Shown: positions 5,763 through 9,346 of the stretch, one piece after another | How positions within the stretch are numbered: position 1 is the stretch's first letter | How the letters are laid out: every line of letters starts with the position of its first letter | NCBI GenBank assembly: GCA_937934705.1 | Contig: CALGYY010000152.1 | Location: forward strand, 1 to 9,346 | Direction: 5' to 3' | DNA length: 9,346 nt | DNA from: an uncultured Bacteroidota bacterium | Lineage (GTDB): Bacteria; Bacteroidota; Bacteroidia; Bacteroidales; CAIWKO01 | Position numbers and translations under genes: made by a program | Notes under the pieces: model-generated | Databases searched by the model: none | What the model saw: only the letters and a program-made list of their open reading frames with translations | What the model was told of the DNA's origin: nothing

Positions 5763-8700
5763 TTACTGAACGATGATCTTTCGGATCAGTTTTTCCTTGC
5801 CGACCTGTATCCACAGGTAATACACGCCTGTGGGGTAGTTCATCAGGTCGAGGCTGGTGTTAACCTGCCCGTTCTCAATCGTGTAATCCCTGTTAAAGGT
5901 CAACTGCCCGAGCATATCAATGATGCTTAAGCTCATCTTCTCGCCTGTAACGCCTTCGGCAGTGAAATATATCATGCCATTGGTCGGGTTGGGGAAAAGA
6001 TTCAGCTGAATCCCTTCTCCGGCTTCACTGATGCCGGCGCAGGATTCAATGGTGATCATCACCGTGTCATACCCGTAACAATTGTTGGCAGCCGTCACCA
6101 TTACGCTGAATTCGTAAGTACCCAGGCCGCCTGCAGATAATGAATCAATAGTAATCGTTTGTGAATTCTGTCCTGTTGACCAGTCGTAAGCTACGAACCC
6201 GTTTCCGGCGTCAAGCGTGATGCTTTCGTAACCGCAGATGGTTTCGTCCGGACCCAGATTAACTGAAGGTGCCTGGAGGACATTCACCCATACTGTATCC
6301 ATGGAATAGCATCCGTTTTCATACACCGTTACATAATATACAGTGCTGACCGAAGGATTGACAACAATGGTGTCAGTAGTCTGTGAGTTACTCCACTGGT
6401 AAGTGACACCACCTGTCGCCACAAGAGTCGCACTTACATTGCTGCAAACGGTCTGGTCATCACCTGCATGGGCTACCGGGATGGGATTCACCGTAATGCC
6501 GATCAGGTTCGAAAGTGCCGGTGAGCCTGAAGCACAAACTTCCGATGAGGTTAACAGGCAGCTGACGGAATCGCCGTTATTCAATGATGCCGGCACAAAT
6601 ACCGAGCTGTCAGTGCCTGTGGCGACGCCATTCAGGAACCACTGGTATCCAGGATCACTGCCGCCGTTTACAGGAGTGGCCGTAAAGTTCACTTCTGTTC
6701 CTTCGCAAATGACATTGTTCGGGAAGGCTGTGATACTTACAGTGACAGGGAGGTTCTGAACCACGGTCATGGCAATGGTGTCGGAATTGACCACGGGGTT
6801 CACTGTACATACCGCTGATCCGTTCACGATGCACCACACGAGATCGCCGTCAGTCAGGGCGGAGGTGATATAAGTGTTGCTGTCACCGCCGACATTTACT
6901 CCATTCAATACCCACTGATAGGATGGTGAACTTCCTTCATTAACTGTTATCACAGTGAAGCTTACTTCAGTTCCTTCGCAGATCGGGCTGCCGGGAATGC
7001 CGGAGACTGCCGCACTCAGCACGAGGTTCGGGTTTACATCCATGATAATACTGTTGGATGTAGCCGGGTTGTTGGTCGCACAAACCGCATTGGAGTTGAC
7101 TGTGCAATACACCACTGCTCCGTTTGTTAGCGTGGACGAACTGAAAATATCGCTGTTCACGCCCTGTGCGACGCCGTTTACGAACCATTCCCATGTCGGG
7201 GTGCTGCCCCCGTTGACCGGGCTGGCATTGAAAGTGACTGAAGTTCCGTCGCAAATACTTGACGAACTGGCGGTAATCGTCACACTGACCGGCAGGTTGG
7301 GATTAACCGTCATTGTGATAAGGTTGGATGTTGCAGGTGAACCGCTGTTACAGGTTTCCGATGATGATAGCATGCAGCTCACTTCGTCACCCTGTAAGAG
7401 TGATGAGCTGACAAAGCTTGCGCTGTTATTGCCCTGCGCAAGACCGTTCACATACCATTCGTAAACCGGACTTCCTCCACCGTTTACAGGATTAGCTGTA
7501 AATGTAACCGGCGTGCCTTCACAAATCGTGGTAGCCGATGCATTGATGCTGACGCTTACCGGCAGATTGGGGTTGACGGTCATGCTCACCGCGTTGCTGG
7601 TGGCCGGACTTCCTGTGGCACACGTTGCATTACTGGTGAGGATGCAGGTAACCAGATCTCCGTTAGCAAGCGTTGAAGTGCTGAAGATGCTGTTGTTAAC
7701 GCCCTGGGCAGTAGCGTTCACATACCATTCATAAACGGGACTGCTTCCTTCGTTTACGGGAGTGGCTGTGAAGCTTACGGCAGCACCTTCACAAACAGTT
7801 GATGCAGAAGCCGTGATGCTCACAGATACCGGCAGATTGGGATTCACCGTCATGTTCACCGCGTTACTGGTGGCCGGACTTCCGGTAGCACAAGTGGCAT
7901 TGCTGGTGAGGATACAGGTGATCACATCACCGTCAGTCAGTGCTGTGCTGCTGAAAGTGCTGTTGTTGACGCCCTGGGCCACCGCACCGATATACCATTC
8001 ATAAACCGGTGTTGTCCCGCCATTGACCGGAGTAGCCGTGAAGGTGACGTTGGTGCCTTCGCAGATAGTGGTTGCCGAAGCACTGATGCTGACACTCACC
8101 GGCAGGTTGGGATTGACGGTCATGCTGATGTTGTTGCTGGTGGCCGGGTTTCCGGTAGCGCAGGTAGCGTTACTGGTCAGCTCACAACTGATAACATTGT
8201 TGTCAATCAGTGCTGAACTGCTGAATGTATTGCTGTTGACACCCTGGGCCACTCCATTGATGTACCATTCATAGACCGGTGTTGTTCCTCCGTTGACCGG
8301 AGTAGCTGTAAAGGTCACGTTGGTGCCTGCGCAGATCGTTGTTGCAGAAGCGCTGATGCTGACACTCACGGGCAGGTTGGGGTTCACGGTCATGTTCACC
8401 GCATTGCTGGTGGCCGGACTTCCGGTAGCACAGGTGGCATTGCTGGTGAGGACACAGGTGACCACATCACCGTTGTTCAGCGCAGAACTGCTGAAGGTGT
8501 TGCTGTTGACACCCTGCGCCACTGCGCCGATATACCATTCATAAACCGGTGTTGTTCCTCCGTTAACCGGAGTAGCGGTGAAGGTCACATTGGTACCTGC
8601 ACAGATCGTCGTAGCAGAAGCACTGATGCTGACACTGACGGGGAGGTTGGGGTTGACGGTCATGGTCACGGTATTGCTGGTGGCCGGACTGCCGGTGGCG

Positions 8701-9346
8701 CAGGTGGCATTGCTGATCAATGTACAATACACTCCCTGTCCGTTGGACAGTGCCGAACTGCTGAAGCTGCTGCTGTTGACGCCCTGGGCGACTCCGCCGA
8801 CATACCATTCATAGACCGGTGTAGTTCCTCCGTTGACCGGAGTGGCCGTGAAGGTCACGCCTGTACCTGAACAGATGGTCGTTGCTGAAGCATTGATGCT
8901 GACGCTAACCGGCAGGTTGGGGTTGACAGTCATGGTGATGGCATTGCTGGTATCCGGATTTCCGGTAGCGCAGGTGGCGTTACTGGTGAGGATGCAGGTA
9001 ATGACATCGTTGTTGGCCAGAGCGGCATTGGTATAGGTCGGGCTGTTGCTTCCCACCGGGTTGCCGTTTCTTCTCCATGAATACACAGGAGTTGTTCCTT
9101 CGTTGACCGGAGTGGCTGTGAAAGTCACACTGGTGCCGGCGCAGATGGTGCTTGCCGAAGCAGTGATGCTGACACTTACCGGCAGGTTGGGATTCACGGT
9201 CATGTTCACCGCATTGCTGGTGGCCGGACTTCCGGTAGCACAGGTGGCATTGCTGGTGAGGACACAGGTAACCACATCACCGTTGTTCAGCGCAGAACTG
9301 CTGAAGGTGCTGCTGTTGACACCCTGCGCCACTGCGCCGATATACC
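5763..9346 (-). CDS. Giant Ig-like repeat surface protein with T9SS type A sorting domain (partial, 5' end outside window)
   Basis: The frame is open from base 9346 to the TAA at 5763-5765, giving about 1,193 residues of the C-terminus; the true start and any signal peptide are outside. Numbering from the GTG codon at 9332, residues 1-48 finish a repeat, 49-950 are ten Ig-like repeats of 90-91 residues, and 951 to about 1098 hold two further Ig/PKD-like domains (AGDDQTVCSN..., LGPDETICGY...) common in Bacteroidota secreted proteins. Residues about 1108-1189 are a T9SS type A sorting domain: LNLFPNPTNG (1110-1119), a MNYPTGVYYLWI strand (1164-1175) and the terminal RKIIVQ. It should therefore be exported across the outer membrane by the type IX system and released or attached at the surface. 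The repeats suggest a long adhesin or stalk; no catalytic domain is visible. It is separated from the lipid operon by a terminator, so no functional link is implied. Confidence 0.92.
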   Translation of the reverse strand, partial: YIGAVAQGVNSSTFSSSALNNGDVVTCVLTSNATCATGSPATSNAVNMTVNPNLPVSVSITASASTICAGTSVTFTATPVNEGTTPVYSWRRNGNPVGSNSPTYTNAALANNDVITCILTSNATCATGNPDTSNAITMTVNPNLPVSVSINASATTICSGTGVTFTATPVNGGTTPVYEWYVGGVAQGVNSSSFSSSALSNGQGVYCTLISNATCATGSPATSNTVTMTVNPNLPVSVSISASATTICAGTNVTFTATPVNGGTTPVYEWYIGAVAQGVNSNTFSSSALNNGDVVTCVLTSNATCATGSPATSNAVNMTVNPNLPVSVSISASATTICAGTNVTFTATPVNGGTTPVYEWYINGVAQGVNSNTFSSSALIDNNVISCELTSNATCATGNPATSNNISMTVNPNLPVSVSISASATTICEGTNVTFTATPVNGGTTPVYEWYIGAVAQGVNNSTFSSTALTDGDVITCILTSNATCATGSPATSNAVNMTVNPNLPVSVSITASASTVCEGAAVSFTATPVNEGSSPVYEWYVNATAQGVNNSIFSTSTLANGDLVTCILTSNATCATGSPATSNAVSMTVNPNLPVSVSINASATTICEGTPVTFTANPVNGGGSPVYEWYVNGLAQGNNSASFVSSSLLQGDEVSCMLSSSETCNSGSPATSNLITMTVNPNLPVSVTITASSSSICDGTSVTFNASPVNGGSTPTWEWFVNGVAQGVNSDIFSSSTLTNGAVVYCTVNSNAVCATNNPATSNSIIMDVNPNLVLSAAVSGIPGSPICEGTEVSFTVITVNEGSSPSYQWVLNGVNVGGDSNTYITSALTDGDLVWCIVNGSAVCTVNPVVNSDTIAMTVVQNLPVTVSITAFPNNVICEGTEVNFTATPVNGGSDPGYQWFLNGVATGTDSSVFVPASLNNGDSVSCLLTSSEVCASGSPALSNLIGITVNPIPVAHAGDDQTVCSNVSATLVATGGVTYQWSNSQTTDTIVVNPSVSTVYYVTVYENGCYSMDTVWVNVLQAPSVNLGPDETICGYESITLDAGNGFVAYDWSTGQNSQTITIDSLSAGGLGTYEFSVMVTAANNCYGYDTVMITIESCAGISEAGEGIQLNLFPNPTNGMIYFTAEGVTGEKMSLSIIDMLGQLTFNRDYTIENGQVNTSLDLMNYPTGVYYLWIQVGKEKLIRKIIVQ
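5766..6011 (-). other. T9SS type A C-terminal sorting domain
   Basis: This segment encodes the last 82 residues of the repeat protein. It shows the LFPNP motif near its start, a central run IIDMLGQL, the YPTGVYYLWI strand and a basic-hydrophobic end RKIIVQ. These are the hallmarks of the Por-secretion tail recognised by the type IX secretion machinery, which implies that the genome encodes that system elsewhere. Confidence 0.9.
6483..9346 (-). repeat. Tandem array of 270-bp Ig-like repeats (10 full plus 1 partial)
   Basis: Eight units of exactly 270 bp begin (minus strand) at 9188, 8918, 8648, 8378, 8108, 7838, 7568 and 7298, followed by two of 273 bp beginning at 7028 and 6755. A partial unit (9346-9189) runs off the window. 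Most protein units start NLPVSVSI and end MTVNP. Each has a B-strand Cys (TIC, position 16), a C-strand Trp (38), an F-strand Cys (65) and a third Cys (73, usually NATC). The last three units, nearest the C-terminus, are the most diverged, and the membrane-distal units are the most alike. This pattern fits recent expansion by recombination at the N-terminal side. Confidence 0.95.
8371..8536 (-). repeat. Near-identical copy of 9181-9346, three repeat units away
   Basis: Aligned by eye with 9181-9346 (offset 810 bp, three units), these 166 bp differ at only three positions (8382, 8460 and 8500). The intervening units at the equivalent segments are clearly more different. The match runs to the window edge, so the shared block may be longer. 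Confidence 0.88.

Noticed and set aside
6955..9036. Series of plus-strand open frames of 70-170 residues antisense to the repeat protein, spaced 270 bp apart
   Set aside because: They recur exactly with the repeat period, have unnatural Val/Leu/Thr-rich translations and end at the same place in each unit, so they are shadows of the minus-strand array.
6483..9346. CRISPR-like or non-coding satellite reading of the regular repeats
   Set aside because: The period is 270 bp, units are continuous without spacers, and the frame is fully open with Ig-fold residues conserved.

Overview
The window comes from a member of the Bacteroidota. The evidence is a type IX secretion (T9SS) C-terminal sorting domain on a giant Ig-like repeat protein, promoter boxes matching the phylum's TTTG / TAnnTTTG consensus, and mostly AT-rich leaders without obvious Shine-Dalgarno sequences. 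I cannot place it more finely than an environmental-type Bacteroidales/Cytophaga-like organism. All recognisable genes lie on the minus strand, so transcription runs from high to low coordinates.

Layout from high to low coordinates. (1) 9346-5763: the C-terminal 1,190 or so residues of a large secreted protein whose N-terminus lies outside the window. It has one partial and ten complete Ig-like repeats of 90-91 residues (270-273 bp), two different Ig/PKD-like domains and a T9SS type A sorting domain. It ends at a strong intrinsic terminator (5743-5709). (2) 5625-5595: a good sigma-ABfr-type promoter. (3) 5573-538: a compact six-gene operon, fabG-type ketoreductase, FabF/FabB-type ketosynthase, acyl carrier protein, LpxL/HtrB-type acyltransferase, B12-binding radical SAM enzyme, hotdog-fold dehydratase-like protein. 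(4) 488-481: a promoter -7 box, then a partial gene of unknown function (427 to beyond base 1) with a helix-turn-helix-like segment.

The operon is the interesting part. It carries a dedicated elongation set (ketosynthase, ketoreductase, dehydratase-like hotdog protein, own ACP), an enzyme able to move the acyl product onto a lipid, and a cobalamin-dependent radical SAM enzyme able to modify unactivated carbons. No enoyl reductase is present. The simplest reading is a secondary fatty-acid or polyene-like pathway that makes a modified acyl chain and installs it in an envelope lipid. From memory, similar B12/radical SAM proteins beside FabF/ACP/FabZ-like genes carry the name 'lipid biosynthesis B12-binding/radical SAM protein' and were discussed in connection with proposed ladderane-type clusters. 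The product here cannot be read from sequence.

No gene-free stretch exceeds 300 bases. The longest gap (5574-5762, 189 bp) holds the terminator and the operon promoter; the 428-537 gap holds the second promoter. I saw no tRNA, rRNA, CRISPR array, insertion sequence or integrase.
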